Source: Altererythrobacter lutimaris (lineage in GTDB: Bacteria > Pseudomonadota > Alphaproteobacteria > Sphingomonadales > Sphingomonadaceae). Taken from it: 64,000 nucleotides of DNA. The notes beneath the pieces were generated by a model. The model saw nothing but the letters and a program-made list of their open reading frames with translations, was not told the DNA's origin and made no database searches. Made by a program: the position numbers and the translations under genes. The stretch spans positions 2,206,693 through 2,270,692 of the forward strand of contig NZ_JABWTA010000001.1 in the NCBI RefSeq assembly GCF_013371495.1. The letters run 5' to 3'. Of the stretch, positions 16,818-25,292 are shown piece after piece (position 1 is the first letter of the stretch; each line of letters opens with the position of its first letter).

Positions 16818-17561
16818 ATGCAATTGATGTCGGGTCGAGTTCCGCGGCGCACGGCGCTGCGAGGTTTGAGTGTCGCACTCGGGGGCGCGCTTCTTTCAGG
16901 TATTGGAGCGGGTGCGTCGGCCGCTTTGGCGAGGTCGTCCGCGAGCATTGCTGGCCAAACAAAGCTCCTTTCACGCACGGTAGAACGCGACCTGAAAGAC
17001 GGCCAGAGGCTGGTCGTCGCGCGCAGCTGGTCAATCAGTTTTGAGCCAAGCGGGGAAGGCACAGCGATCTTTGGAAGTCAGCGTTCAGTGGCAGTCGATG
17101 CACCGCCCAGGGTCGCCGCGATCGCACAAATCGAACGCGCGCGCTCAACTGACTCCATGTTTCCTATTCTGCTGTGCAGTCATGGGTTGATCCGCGCTGC
17201 TGGCGTTTCGCACACGCCCGCCGATATGGAGCAAGTTGTGGCATCCGCGCGGGCAATCCTGACGAAAGAAGGCCAGACCACTGGCAACGAAGCGGTGATA
17301 CGGACCACTCTGTTCCAGATAAGCCGGGCACCGGCGCGATTGATCGAAACGCTGCCTGTCGACCTTTTCTTTCCGCGCGAACCGCTGATCGAAGTGCGAC
17401 GCCCGCTGGCGCTGGAGACGGGCCAAAGCGGTGAATTTGTCATGCGGTACGAGACATCGGTCGATCCTGCCTCGGGGCTTTTGGTCCGGGCGGAGCGAGT
17501 CATCACAACGATCCTTGGTGCCGATCGCCGTGCTTCGCGCGAGCTTTGGACACTTACGTAA
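16818..17561 (+). CDS. Hypothetical exported protein, possible Tat substrate
   Basis: A 247-residue protein without a recognised domain. The N-terminus PRRTALRGLSVALGG followed by a hydrophobic stretch and ASAALA resembles a twin-arginine signal peptide, so export is likely (an ordinary Sec signal is possible). The mature part has no clear motif; it contains one HGL/SHTPAD segment and many charged residues. It starts 28 bp after cutA and stands before the ribosomal rplM-rpsI pair, from which it is separated by 201 bp containing a likely promoter. Confidence 0.7.
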   Translation: MQLMSGRVPRRTALRGLSVALGGALLSGIGAGASAALARSSASIAGQTKLLSRTVERDLKDGQRLVVARSWSISFEPSGEGTAIFGSQRSVAVDAPPRVAAIAQIERARSTDSMFPILLCSHGLIRAAGVSHTPADMEQVVASARAILTKEGQTTGNEAVIRTTLFQISRAPARLIETLPVDLFFPREPLIEVRRPLALETGQSGEFVMRYETSVDPASGLLVRAERVITTILGADRRASRELWTLT

Positions 17562-17640
17562 GCCCCGCCTAAAGGCGCTCTACTGAGTTCTAAATATAGC
17601 GACGGTATTATTTTACCTCTCTCGAAACCCCCGGTTTCGC

Positions 17641-17669
17641 TTGACTTGGGGGCCGTGAAGCGACAAATG
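17641..17669 (+). promoter_or_regulatory. Candidate rplM-rpsI promoter
   Basis: TTGACT at 17641-17646 and CAAATG at 17664-17669 with a 17-bp spacer. The -35 is near consensus, the -10 is weak, as is common in alphaproteobacteria. It would give a leader of about 85 nt before rplM. Confidence 0.35.
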
Positions 17670-17713
17670 GCGCGCGATCTCGCGACTGCAGCATATGTTG
17701 CAAATGCGATTCG

Positions 17714-17738
17714 AGGCCGCGGCATTTGGCTGCGGCTT
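17714..17738 (+). other. Leader hairpin before rplM
   Basis: AGGCCGC and GCGGCTT pair (7 bp including one wobble) around an 11-nt loop, 24 nt before the rplM start. It could be an autoregulatory leader such as those of ribosomal-protein operons, or chance. Confidence 0.3.
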
Positions 17739-17762
17739 ATTCAATTTTAGGAATAGAAACCC

Positions 17763-18242
17763 ATGAAGGCGCTCAGCAAGCAGACACAGTCGGTCAAGCC
17801 GGCGGATGTCGAGAAGAAATGGCACCTCATCGATGCAGAAGGCCTCGTCGTTGGTCGTCTCGCTTCGATCATCGCCAACATCCTGCGCGGCAAGCACAAG
17901 CCGAGCTATACGCCGCATGTCGATTGCGGCGACCATGTCATTGTCATCAATGCCGACAAAGTGAAATTCACCGGCAAGAAGACAACCGACAAGATCTATT
18001 ACAAGCACACCGGCCACCCGGGCGGCATCAAGGAAACCACGCCTCAGAAGGTTCTCGAAGGCAAGTTTCCTGAGCGCGTCCTGGAAAAGGCTGTCGAGCG
18101 TATGATCCCGCGCGGTCCGCTGGGTCGCGATCAGATGCGGGCTCTGCACCTGTTTAATGGCACCGAGCATCCTTATGACGGGCAGAAGCCTGAAGTGCTC
18201 GACGTTGCTTCCATGAACCGCAAGAACAAGGTCACCGCATAA
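17763..18242 (+). CDS. rplM: Ribosomal protein L13
   Basis: A 159-residue large-subunit ribosomal protein. Family landmarks are [17 protein letters not shown] near the N-terminus, [18 protein letters not shown], and the C-terminal [20 protein letters not shown]. It extends about 15 residues beyond the E. coli protein. The rpsI start overlaps its TAA by one base (TAATG), the standard L13-S9 operon. A hairpin lies in its leader. Confidence 0.98.
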   Translation: MKALSKQTQSVKPADVEKKWHLIDAEGLVVGRLASIIANILRGKHKPSYTPHVDCGDHVIVINADKVKFTGKKTTDKIYYKHTGHPGGIKETTPQKVLEGKFPERVLEKAVERMIPRGPLGRDQMRALHLFNGTEHPYDGQKPEVLDVASMNRKNKVTA

Positions 18243-18763
18243 TGGCTGACGAAAACAACAACGAAACCGTTTCAGATCTCGCGGATCTGAAGGATATCGC
18301 TGCTGACGCACCTGAAGGTGATGCGGCTGTCATCGCTGAGAGCACTGCTCCTTTGCGCGAACAGGAGCTGGACGCTCATGGCCGCGCCTATGCGACCGGT
18401 CGTCGTAAGGACGCCGTTGCGCGTGTTTGGCTCAAGCCGGGCACTGGCAAGGTAACGGTCAACGGCCGGGATCAGGAAGTGTATTTTGCGCGTCCGACGC
18501 TGCGTCTGATCATCAACCAGCCTTTTGCAATCACTGAACGCGAAGGCCAGTACGACATCGTTGCAACCGTTCGCGGTGGCGGCCTCTCCGGCCAAGCTGG
18601 CGCGGTCAAGCACGGCATCAGCCAGGCGCTGACGAAGTATGAGCCTGCGCTGCGCAGCACAGTGAAGTCGGCTGGCTTCCTCACCCGCGACAGCCGTGTG
18701 GTTGAGCGCAAGAAGTACGGCCGCGCGAAAGCTCGTCGTAGCTTCCAGTTCAGCAAGCGCTGA
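18242..18763 (+). CDS. rpsI: Ribosomal protein S9
   Basis: A 173-residue small-subunit ribosomal protein. The S9 core begins at about residue 47 ([18 protein letters not shown]) and ends with [17 protein letters not shown], the conserved basic tail that reaches the P-site tRNA. The first ~45 residues are an acidic extension, absent in E. coli S9 but found in alphaproteobacterial relatives. It is coupled to rplM by overlapping stop/start and followed by a strong terminator. Confidence 0.98.
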   Translation: MADENNNETVSDLADLKDIAADAPEGDAAVIAESTAPLREQELDAHGRAYATGRRKDAVARVWLKPGTGKVTVNGRDQEVYFARPTLRLIINQPFAITEREGQYDIVATVRGGGLSGQAGAVKHGISQALTKYEPALRSTVKSAGFLTRDSRVVERKKYGRAKARRSFQFSKR

Positions 18764-18806
18764 TCTCGGTACGCTAAGTCTCTTCAGACTTTCGCTAACG
18801 CAAGCA

Positions 18807-18838
18807 AAAAGGGCGGCCCGCCGGGGTCGCCCTTTTTT
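18807..18838. terminator. Bidirectional terminator after rpsI
   Basis: GGGCGGCCC and GGGTCGCCC form a stem with a GCCG-type loop, flanked by five A on the left and six T on the right, so it can act on rpsI from the left and on the small minus-strand membrane-protein gene from the right. Confidence 0.88.
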
Positions 18839-18871
18839 GTTGTGCAGCTAGTCTAAATCAAGCGCAGTGGT

Positions 18872-19069
18872 TTAGCGCTGCATCACCATGATGCCGTAGG
18901 ACAGGCCAGTTCCCGCCAAAAACAGCGGCCATGACCAGTGAATGGAATAGTCGCCGGCATGCATAAGATGAATGGCAAGTTGTCCACCGCTCGAGCCTTG
19001 CGACCCGATGATCAGCGAGATGATACCGGACAATATGCCGCCGAGCACAATTGCCTTGATCGCGTCCAT
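18872..19069 (-). CDS. Small two-helix membrane protein
   Basis: A 65-residue protein with two hydrophobic segments (about residues 4-22 and 45-63) separated by a short polar part containing HLMHAGDYSIHW. A strong ribosome-binding site (GGAAGGAG) precedes the ATG at 19069. Family not recognised; it is monocistronic and ends against the bidirectional terminator. Confidence 0.7.
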   Translation of the reverse strand: MDAIKAIVLGGILSGIISLIIGSQGSSGGQLAIHLMHAGDYSIHWSWPLFLAGTGLSYGIMVMQR

Positions 19070-19191
19070 TGCATGACTCCTTCCAACGCAAAACGCGCCT
19101 AATGATGAGCTAGCTATGACGCAGCTTGGTTAACACTTTATTTGCACGCAGCCGAGAATTTGTGTTTTGGCGGGCGCGCAATTCTCTCAGA

Positions 19192-19944
19192 TCACTTCTG
19201 TCGGTCGAGTATTCGCGTTTCGACTTTGATGCGCTCACCTCTTTTGCAGGTGAGGACATTGTAGGAAGGCGGCGCATGATGCCGCAGCCGGGTGGATAAT
19301 GTCCCCGCTCCGATAACCTGCAATTGCGAACCATCGATCGTGCGATCTTCGTCGAAGGGCCTATGGATATGGCCAGACAGAACCGCATTGGCACCGTTTT
19401 GCGCAAGCGAGGGAAAAGCAGCGAGACCGCCGATCGTATCGCTCGGGCCGTCAACTTGCGGACCGTGCAAGGGGTGGTGCGCGGTAACGATAATGGTGCG
19501 CGGATCATCTCGGTATGGTCGCAGCGCCTCCAAAGCCTGGTTGAGAGCCTCCGGCCTGATCAGGCCGTCTGACCATGGCCAGCGGCGTTGAGCCGAAACA
19601 GTCGTCAAAAGCGGCAGCAGGACGACATCGTCGCTTTCAAATGATTGTACTGCAACAGCGGTATGAAGCTTTCGAAAGCGGCGGAATGGATCGCTGAAAC
19701 GCTCCCAAAGATTATAGTATGGCATGTCGTGATTGCCGACATCGAGCCACACAGGCATGTCGAACTGCTCAAACCAAACAGCGGCAGCCGCATATTGCTT
19801 GTGTGTTGCCCGCTGAGTCAGGTCACCAGTACAAACCAGCGCGTCGGGCCGTTCATCATGGATCGCCCGGGCAACCGCATCCAGTGCAGCACGGTTCTCA
19901 ACACCGAAATGTACATCACTGATATGGAAGAGGCGCGTTGCCAT
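19192..19944 (-). CDS. Metallophosphoesterase (CpdA/Icc-like)
   Basis: A 250-residue calcineurin-like phosphoesterase. Metal-binding motifs are present in order: ISDVHFG (residues 8-14), CTGDLTQR, VGNHDMPY (GNHD), AHHPLH and SGHIHRPF. Two-metal phosphodiesterase chemistry is certain; cAMP is the substrate of the closest named family (CpdA) but cannot be assigned from sequence. The upstream 88-residue membrane-protein gene ends 6 bp before its start, so they probably share a transcript. Confidence 0.9.
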   Translation of the reverse strand: MATRLFHISDVHFGVENRAALDAVARAIHDERPDALVCTGDLTQRATHKQYAAAAVWFEQFDMPVWLDVGNHDMPYYNLWERFSDPFRRFRKLHTAVAVQSFESDDVVLLPLLTTVSAQRRWPWSDGLIRPEALNQALEALRPYRDDPRTIIVTAHHPLHGPQVDGPSDTIGGLAAFPSLAQNGANAVLSGHIHRPFDEDRTIDGSQLQVIGAGTLSTRLRHHAPPSYNVLTCKRGERIKVETRILDRQK

Positions 19945-19950
19945 CTGGCG

Positions 19951-20217
19951 CTAGACCCGTCCCTTAAGGATCATCCAGGCCGTCATTCCATTGAGGCCGG
20001 TGTAGATCGCGTAACCGATCGCAAGGCCCGGCCAGCCATGTCCAGCAAGAAGCATGGCTGCTAGCAGCACACCGAATTCCAAAGCCAAGGCGGCTTGCTT
20101 GCCGCGCCTGGTCGCGAGCCAGCGCGCTTGATCGAGCATCGGGTGGCCGCTTTCGATCACAGCTTTGTGCATCGCAAAGTTTGCGATTCCGAGAAAGAAG
20201 ATTAGCGCTATCGGCAT
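19951..20217 (-). CDS. Small integral membrane protein
   Basis: An 88-residue protein with three hydrophobic segments (about residues 1-18, 47-64 and 66-84) and a positively charged loop (RWLATRRGKQ), which would face the cytoplasm. The start at 20217 was chosen because the sequence becomes membrane-like at once; an in-frame ATG at 20304 would add a charged 29-residue lead, and the ribosome-binding site is weak for both. Unrecognised family; co-directional with the phosphoesterase. Confidence 0.6.
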   Translation of the reverse strand: MPIALIFFLGIANFAMHKAVIESGHPMLDQARWLATRRGKQAALALEFGVLLAAMLLAGHGWPGLAIGYAIYTGLNGMTAWMILKGRV

Positions 20218-20429
20218 TGTAATATTATTGCGTGTTCGTTCGTAGGAGTGAAATAGTCGTTCGTCGGACGTTTCGCGCATTCGATCGGTCAAGGGCTTCC
20301 TCAATCGTCCGGTTTAGCGCAATTGTCGAGCTCAAGCTGCAGTATCGCTCAAACCAGCATAGAACAATCCTTAGCAGAGCCCACTCCAGTCCCCCTTCCC
20401 CCAAAAGGGCTTTGCTGAAGGAGAGTATT

Positions 20430-20738
20430 ATGACGAAGACATTCGCAGCGGCTGCAGCATGCAGTCTCGCTCTGATCGCGAACCCCGCACTTGCTGGCAA
20501 CGCAGACACGCAGAAGATGTCAGTCGAATATGGCGACCTCGATCTGTCGAGCCCGCAAGGCCAGGCACGATTGAACACCCGCATCGACAAGGCTGCACGC
20601 AAAGTCTGCGGGATGAATGAAATTCAGACCGGCACACGAATTCGCTCAGATGATGCTCAGCGCTGCTACGACAAGGCCGTCAACAGCGCGACGAAAAGCA
20701 TGGCAACCATCATCGCCAAGCAATGGCGCGGCGGCTGA
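20430..20738 (+). CDS. UrcA-family exported protein
   Basis: A 102-residue periplasmic protein with a cleavable signal peptide (MTKTFAAAAACSLALIANPALA). The mature part follows the UrcA pattern: VEYGDLDLSSPQGQARLNTRI, two cysteines (KVCG and QRCYDKAV) that could form a disulfide, and a helical end. The family is common in sphingomonads and Caulobacter but its function is unknown. A strong AAGGAGAG ribosome-binding site precedes the ATG, and a strong terminator follows. Confidence 0.85.
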   Translation: MTKTFAAAAACSLALIANPALAGNADTQKMSVEYGDLDLSSPQGQARLNTRIDKAARKVCGMNEIQTGTRIRSDDAQRCYDKAVNSATKSMATIIAKQWRGG

Positions 20739-20773
20739 TGATCTGACCCCCTAATGCACAAAAGTGCATAGGT

Positions 20774-20814
20774 GCGACCCGGGCCGTCCAGTCCCTTTGG
20801 CCCGGGTCGCTTTT
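20774..20814 (+). terminator. Rho-independent terminator after the UrcA gene
   Basis: A perfect 12-bp stem (GCGACCCGGGCC with GGCCCGGGTCGC, 13-nt loop) followed by TTTT. It also separates the gene from the convergent response-regulator gene. Confidence 0.88.
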
Positions 20815-20844
20815 CACTTGCTACAGACAGATTGAGCGGAGAGA

Positions 20845-21600
20845 CTAGCGCCCCGCCATCGCTTTGACTTTTGGAAGATAAGTCCGCCCGATGCGAAGAG
20901 CATCGCCGTCATCAAGCTCGACAGACCACACACCCAGTCCATCATGACGCAGCCCGCGAATACCCTTTTTGCGCAAGATTGTAGAGCGGTGAATGCGGAT
21001 GAATTCAGCTGGGTTCAAGCGCTTCTCAAGGCCAGCGATAGTCTGCAAAAGCAGATAGGATCGTGGTGCTTCGCTAGTCCCCACATGCAAGCGCACATAG
21101 TCACGCTCGGCATCAATCCGGCTGACTTCGCTTACTGCAATTCGCAGCAATTCAGAACGATGCGGCACCCAGAGCTCTTCGAGCCATTCGCTGGACTTCT
21201 CGCGCATCTCCCCGCGGCGCGCCACCGCCCGTTCGATGGCTCTCGCCAACCGATCGCTCGCCACTGGCTTCAATACGTAATCGATAGCTTCCAAGTCGAA
21301 AGCTTCGACTGCGAAATCGTCATGCGCGGTCACAAAGATCACCGCTGGCGGATTATGAACCTTGCCTAGCGCGCGCGCTACTCCAAGCCCGTCGAGTTCA
21401 GGCATGGTCATATCAAGGAGCACCAAATCCGGTGTGAGGGCTTCGATCAATCGTAGAGCCGCAGCGCCGTCGCTAGCGGTACCCACAACACTGATCGTAT
21501 TGATGTCAGCACAGATGACCTGAATGCGCTCAACGGCAAGTGGTTCGTCATCAACAATCAAAGTGCGCAGCGGCGCGGGGGTACTCTCGCTGTCTGCCAT
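20845..21600 (-). CDS. LytTR-family response regulator
   Basis: A 251-residue two-component regulator. The receiver domain (residues ~11-125) has DDE at 17-19, the phospho-acceptor Asp63 in LVLLDMTMPELDG, a Thr/Ala pair in VTAHDD and the Lys in VLKPV. The C-terminal LytTR DNA-binding domain (about 150-251) has RDYVRLHV and IRIHRSTILRKKGI. Its partner is the LytS-type kinase gene upstream, separated by 69 bp. Such pairs in alphaproteobacteria control cell-envelope or stress functions; no target is evident here. Confidence 0.93.
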   Translation of the reverse strand: MADSESTPAPLRTLIVDDEPLAVERIQVICADINTISVVGTASDGAAALRLIEALTPDLVLLDMTMPELDGLGVARALGKVHNPPAVIFVTAHDDFAVEAFDLEAIDYVLKPVASDRLARAIERAVARRGEMREKSSEWLEELWVPHRSELLRIAVSEVSRIDAERDYVRLHVGTSEAPRSYLLLQTIAGLEKRLNPAEFIRIHRSTILRKKGIRGLRHDGLGVWSVELDDGDALRIGRTYLPKVKAMAGR

Positions 21601-21669
21601 GTCCGTCCTGATCCGTCCCTGATCTTGTCTGTTGCGAGCGGTGTTTGCGCCGCCCAGCTGAACCCTCGC

Positions 21670-22905
21670 TTACCCGGAGCGGGTTAGAGGCACTCTTATC
21701 TCGCTGCGATACCCGCCCGGAACAGGTCCGCAAGTCATCGCGATGTCATTCCCGAAGCGCGCCTCAAGCCGGTCACGCACATTGGCTAGACCAATGCCAA
21801 AACCATGATCAGAGCCGTCAGGCGTTCCGGGTCCATCATCGCTGACTGTGAGCACGAGCCTGTCGAATTCCTCGCGCGCGCTCACAGTGATCGTGATCGG
21901 GCGATTGACCGCAGACACAGCGTATTTGACGGAGTTTTCGATCAATGGCTGCAGGATCATCCCAGGTACGCGGGCATCTTCGAGCTCGCGCGGCAAGTCA
22001 AATTTCGTCTTCAGCCGATCGGGAAAGCGCACACCTTCAATTGTGAGATAATGGCGTTGCAGATCAAACTCCTGATCAAGCGGCACATCAGCCGTGGGTT
22101 CGGCTGCAAGACTGTGCCGATAGAAGCTGGAGATCGTCTGGATCATCTGTTCAGCGCGGGCTTGCTGCCCAGTCATGACCAAGGCCGACAGCGAGTTGAG
22201 CGTGTTGAACAGGAAATGCGGATTGACCTGATAGCGCAGGGATCTGATTTCCGCTGCCTTGGCGGCACTGCGAAATTCCTGTTCGCGCCGCTCAGCCAGC
22301 CGCGCCTTTTCGCCGGCTAGCAATGCGAAATAGAGCGAGGCCCAAGCCAGCAGCAAGAAATAGCGCCCAAGCGCAATATCAATGAGCTGGCGCCACATAT
22401 CGAGCCCGGTCGGCGCATTGGCAATGATGATGCTTTCAGACCGCGGCGTGTACGCAGCCTCATCGTCAATGCCTTCTTTCCAGTCTTTCTTGGCTTCAAC
22501 TGGAACGTCGACGAGCAAATTGCCCGCTTCATCGCGGCGCAGATTTATACCCTGGTCGCGCCCGTAAGCCTCCTCGGCCTTGGCTTGAAGGTCTTTGAAC
22601 GCCCATTGATTGACCTGAGCAATGGCGCCTGCAGCCGGGATGGCGATAATAAGGGCCGCCGCTACGCGAACCCAAAGAGGTCTGTTGTCGAACAGACGCA
22701 GAAGCGACCAGAGCACCAGCGTCATGATGACACCAACCAGTGTCACCAGCGCCCGCATCACCAGCATCTCCTGCTGGAACTCGAACTCGCCTAAAGCCGC
22801 CCTGACTGTGATGATGACAAAATAGGCTGCCCACAGCGCAATGGCTGAAAACAGCACTGAGCGAAACGGCACGCTAGGCACTTTGTGATCGCTGACAGCC
22901 ATCAT
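21670..22905 (-). CDS. LytS-type sensor histidine kinase
   Basis: A 411-residue membrane kinase of the internal-region type (His_kinase plus HATPase). The N-terminal ~200 residues hold several transmembrane segments with a soluble loop between the second pair. The phospho-acceptor His lies in YQVNPHFLFNTLNSL (about residue 232). ATP-binding motifs follow: PLIENSVKYAV (N box) and DDGPGT...GFGIGLANVRDRLE (G boxes). It precedes the LytTR regulator on the same strand and should phosphorylate it. The sensed signal is unknown. Confidence 0.93.
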   Translation of the reverse strand: MMAVSDHKVPSVPFRSVLFSAIALWAAYFVIITVRAALGEFEFQQEMLVMRALVTLVGVIMTLVLWSLLRLFDNRPLWVRVAAALIIAIPAAGAIAQVNQWAFKDLQAKAEEAYGRDQGINLRRDEAGNLLVDVPVEAKKDWKEGIDDEAAYTPRSESIIIANAPTGLDMWRQLIDIALGRYFLLLAWASLYFALLAGEKARLAERREQEFRSAAKAAEIRSLRYQVNPHFLFNTLNSLSALVMTGQQARAEQMIQTISSFYRHSLAAEPTADVPLDQEFDLQRHYLTIEGVRFPDRLKTKFDLPRELEDARVPGMILQPLIENSVKYAVSAVNRPITITVSAREEFDRLVLTVSDDGPGTPDGSDHGFGIGLANVRDRLEARFGNDIAMTCGPVPGGYRSEIRVPLTRSG

Positions 22906-23006
22906 AACCCTGCTGATTTAGCTATTGGTCCACAAACATGCGAATCCGTCGTCGGGCTGAGGCTGCGGTTCGTCGAATTGAGCAAAGCGCAAAAATCAGT
23001 GCCCAA

Positions 23007-24533
23007 TCACGCTTTTTCGAGCAGGCCTTCCTTCGCGATCCGCTCTTTCCACTGTGCAGGAGCGAGCGTGTGGACATTGGTTCCTTCGCTATCGACTGCG
23101 ACCGTCACCGGCATGTCTTTCACGGTGAACTCGTAGATTGCTTCCATGCCGAGGTCTTCAAAGCCGACGACCTTGGCTTCCTTGATCGCGCGGCTGACCA
23201 GATAAGCGGCGCCGCCCACAGCCATCAGATACGACACCTTGAAGCGGCTTATGACTTCGACTGCGTCATGCCCGCGCTCGGCTTTCCCAATCATGGCGAG
23301 TAAGCCAAGATCGAGCATGGTCTCAGTGAACTTGTCCATGCGCGTTGCCGTGGTGGGTCCAGCTGGACCGACAACTTCGCCCATCACAGGATCGACCGGG
23401 CCGACATAATAAATGGCGCGGCCTCTGAAATCGACGGGCAGCTCCTCGCCTTTCGCCAGCATATCCTGAATACGTTTGTGCGCTGCATCGCGCCCGGTCA
23501 GCATCGCGCCGTTCAGCAGCAAACGGTCACCCGCTTTCCAGCTCGCAACTTCTTCCGGCGTCAAATTGTCGAGGTCGACGCGCTTTGCTGCCGCATCGGG
23601 CTTCCACTCGACCTTGGGCCAGGCATCAAGATCGGGCTTGGGCAAATAGGCCGGACCTGAGCCATCCATGGTCACATGCGCGTGGCGCGTGGCTGCGCAA
23701 TTGGGGATCATGGCAACAGGCTTGCCAGCCGCGTGACAGGGCCAGTCGAGAATTTTCACATCGAGCACAGTCGAAAGCCCGCCTAGCCCTTGCGCACCGA
23801 CACCCATCGCGTTGACGGCATCGAAGATATCGATCCGGAGCTTCTCAATATCATTCTGAGCGCCGCGCGCTTTCAGTTGCCCCATATCGATCGGATCCAT
23901 CAGCGATTTTTTCGCGAGCATCACGCAATGCTCTGCTGTGCCGCCAATGCCGATGCCCAGCATACCGGGTGGGCACCAGCCGGCTCCCATCGAAGGAATC
24001 TGTTCGACCACCCAATCGACGATATTGTCGCTGGGGTTCATCATCTTGAACTTGGACTTGTTTTCGCTGCCTCCGCCTTTGGCTGCAACATCGATGCTTA
24101 CAGTGTCGCCTGGCACCATTTCAACCGATAGCACGCAAGGGGTGTTGTCGCGCGTGTTGCGGCGCGTGAATGCAGGGTCCGCAAGGATCGAAGCGCGCAG
24201 CTTGTTTTCCGGATGATTGTAAGCGCGGCGAACACCTTCATCGACCACGTCTTGCAGCGATTTATTGGAATCAAGCCTGCAATTCTGGCCCCATTTGACG
24301 AACACATTGACGATCCCGGTATCCTGACAAATCGGGCGATGCCCTTCAGCGCACATGCGGCTGTTGGTCAGGATTTGCGCAATCGCGTCCTTGGCAGCTG
24401 GCCCCTGCTCAGCCTCATACGCTTCACCCAGTGCCTGGATGTAATCCATTGGATGATAGTATGAGATATACTGCAGCGCGTCGGTGATCGTCTCGATCAG
24501 ATCGTCTTCTGTAATCGTCACCATGTCAGCCAT
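23007..24533 (-). CDS. fumA: Fumarate hydratase class I (Fe-S)
   Basis: A 508-residue iron-sulfur fumarase that interconverts fumarate and malate in the citric acid cycle. The cluster cysteines are recognisable in RPICQDTG, AEHCVML and PNCAATRHAH. The C-terminal beta domain contains YYVGPVDPVMGEVVGPAGPTT. Length equals other single-chain class I enzymes. The start MADMVTITEDD at 24533 was chosen because the sequence becomes family-like there; an in-frame ATG at 24614 would add 27 unlikely residues. Its gene is divergent from the PIMT-like gene, with an 18-bp dyad between them. Confidence 0.95.
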   Translation of the reverse strand: MADMVTITEDDLIETITDALQYISYYHPMDYIQALGEAYEAEQGPAAKDAIAQILTNSRMCAEGHRPICQDTGIVNVFVKWGQNCRLDSNKSLQDVVDEGVRRAYNHPENKLRASILADPAFTRRNTRDNTPCVLSVEMVPGDTVSIDVAAKGGGSENKSKFKMMNPSDNIVDWVVEQIPSMGAGWCPPGMLGIGIGGTAEHCVMLAKKSLMDPIDMGQLKARGAQNDIEKLRIDIFDAVNAMGVGAQGLGGLSTVLDVKILDWPCHAAGKPVAMIPNCAATRHAHVTMDGSGPAYLPKPDLDAWPKVEWKPDAAAKRVDLDNLTPEEVASWKAGDRLLLNGAMLTGRDAAHKRIQDMLAKGEELPVDFRGRAIYYVGPVDPVMGEVVGPAGPTTATRMDKFTETMLDLGLLAMIGKAERGHDAVEVISRFKVSYLMAVGGAAYLVSRAIKEAKVVGFEDLGMEAIYEFTVKDMPVTVAVDSEGTNVHTLAPAQWKERIAKEGLLEKA

Positions 24534-24653
24534 TGTCCGATGGGCCTTCCATTCATGCAAACCAGTCACACCCCCTTGGCTGCAATTGGTCGATTGGTCA
24601 AAGCGCTTGGCCACAACGCCTGTTGCGCCTAAAGCACCTATGCGATATTTGCC

Positions 24654-24671
24654 GTGTTATCTTAATAACAC
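24654..24671. promoter_or_regulatory. Dyad between fumarase and PIMT-like genes
   Basis: GTGTTAT-CTTA-ATAACAC, a perfect inverted repeat with 7-bp arms, 32 bp before the PIMT-like start and 121 bp before the fumarase start. A regulator binding here could control either divergent gene; the protein is unknown. Confidence 0.4.
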
Positions 24672-24702
24672 AGCTTGATAGTCTTACTTGGTCGGAAAAC
24701 TG

Positions 24703-25290
24703 ATGACACAGAGCGATATGTCCGTAGCCCGTAAAGCGATGATCGATAGCCAGCTACGCACTAGCGGGATCAACGATCCCTGGGTGCTTGCTCGCATGGC
24801 TGCAGTCCCGCGCGAGAAGTTCGTGCCAGAAGCGCAGCGCGACATTGCCTATATGGATCGCGCAGTGCCTTTGGGTGATGGCACCTTTCTCGCTTCGCCC
24901 CTGGTGCATGGCATGATGCTCACCGAGGCAGCGCCGAGGCGCGATGATACAGTTCTGATTGTAGAGAGCGGCACGAGTTATCTTGCCGAGCTTGTGCGCC
25001 CGCTAGTCGCAAGCCTTGAAACGCGTTCGGCCGAGGAGATCGCTGCATCGAAATCAGCGCGCAAAGCGTTCTCGCTCGTCCTTGTCGACGGCGCGATGGA
25101 AGCTATGAACAGCGGACTTAGCAAGCGGCTTGAAGAAGGTGGCAGGATCGTAACCGGCGTTGTCGAGCGGGGCGTGACGCGTTTGGCAGTCGGCCGGAAG
25201 ACCGCTGGTTCTGTGACGCTTCAACCGGTCGCTGACGTGGGCATTCCCGTGTTGAAGGCTTTTGAACAAGCCAAGAACTGGAGCTTCTGA
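24703..25290 (+). CDS. PIMT-like protein with degenerate SAM-binding loop
   Basis: A 195-residue protein of the protein-L-isoaspartate methyltransferase superfamily, judged by its N-terminal region (MIDSQLRTSGINDPWVLARMAAVPREKFVPEAQRDIAYMD, given in part) and its C-terminal LVDGAMEAM and GGRIVTGV strands. In active enzymes the SAM loop is VLxIGxGxGY; here it reads VLIVESGTSYLAELV, and the following segment is about 20 residues shorter than usual, so methyltransferase activity is doubtful. The ATG at 24703 is used; a TTG at 24688 and an ATG at 24718 are in frame. The TolC gene starts 2 bp after its stop, so the two are co-transcribed. Confidence 0.82.
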   Translation: MTQSDMSVARKAMIDSQLRTSGINDPWVLARMAAVPREKFVPEAQRDIAYMDRAVPLGDGTFLASPLVHGMMLTEAAPRRDDTVLIVESGTSYLAELVRPLVASLETRSAEEIAASKSARKAFSLVLVDGAMEAMNSGLSKRLEEGGRIVTGVVERGVTRLAVGRKTAGSVTLQPVADVGIPVLKAFEQAKNWSF

Positions 25291-25292
25291 GC

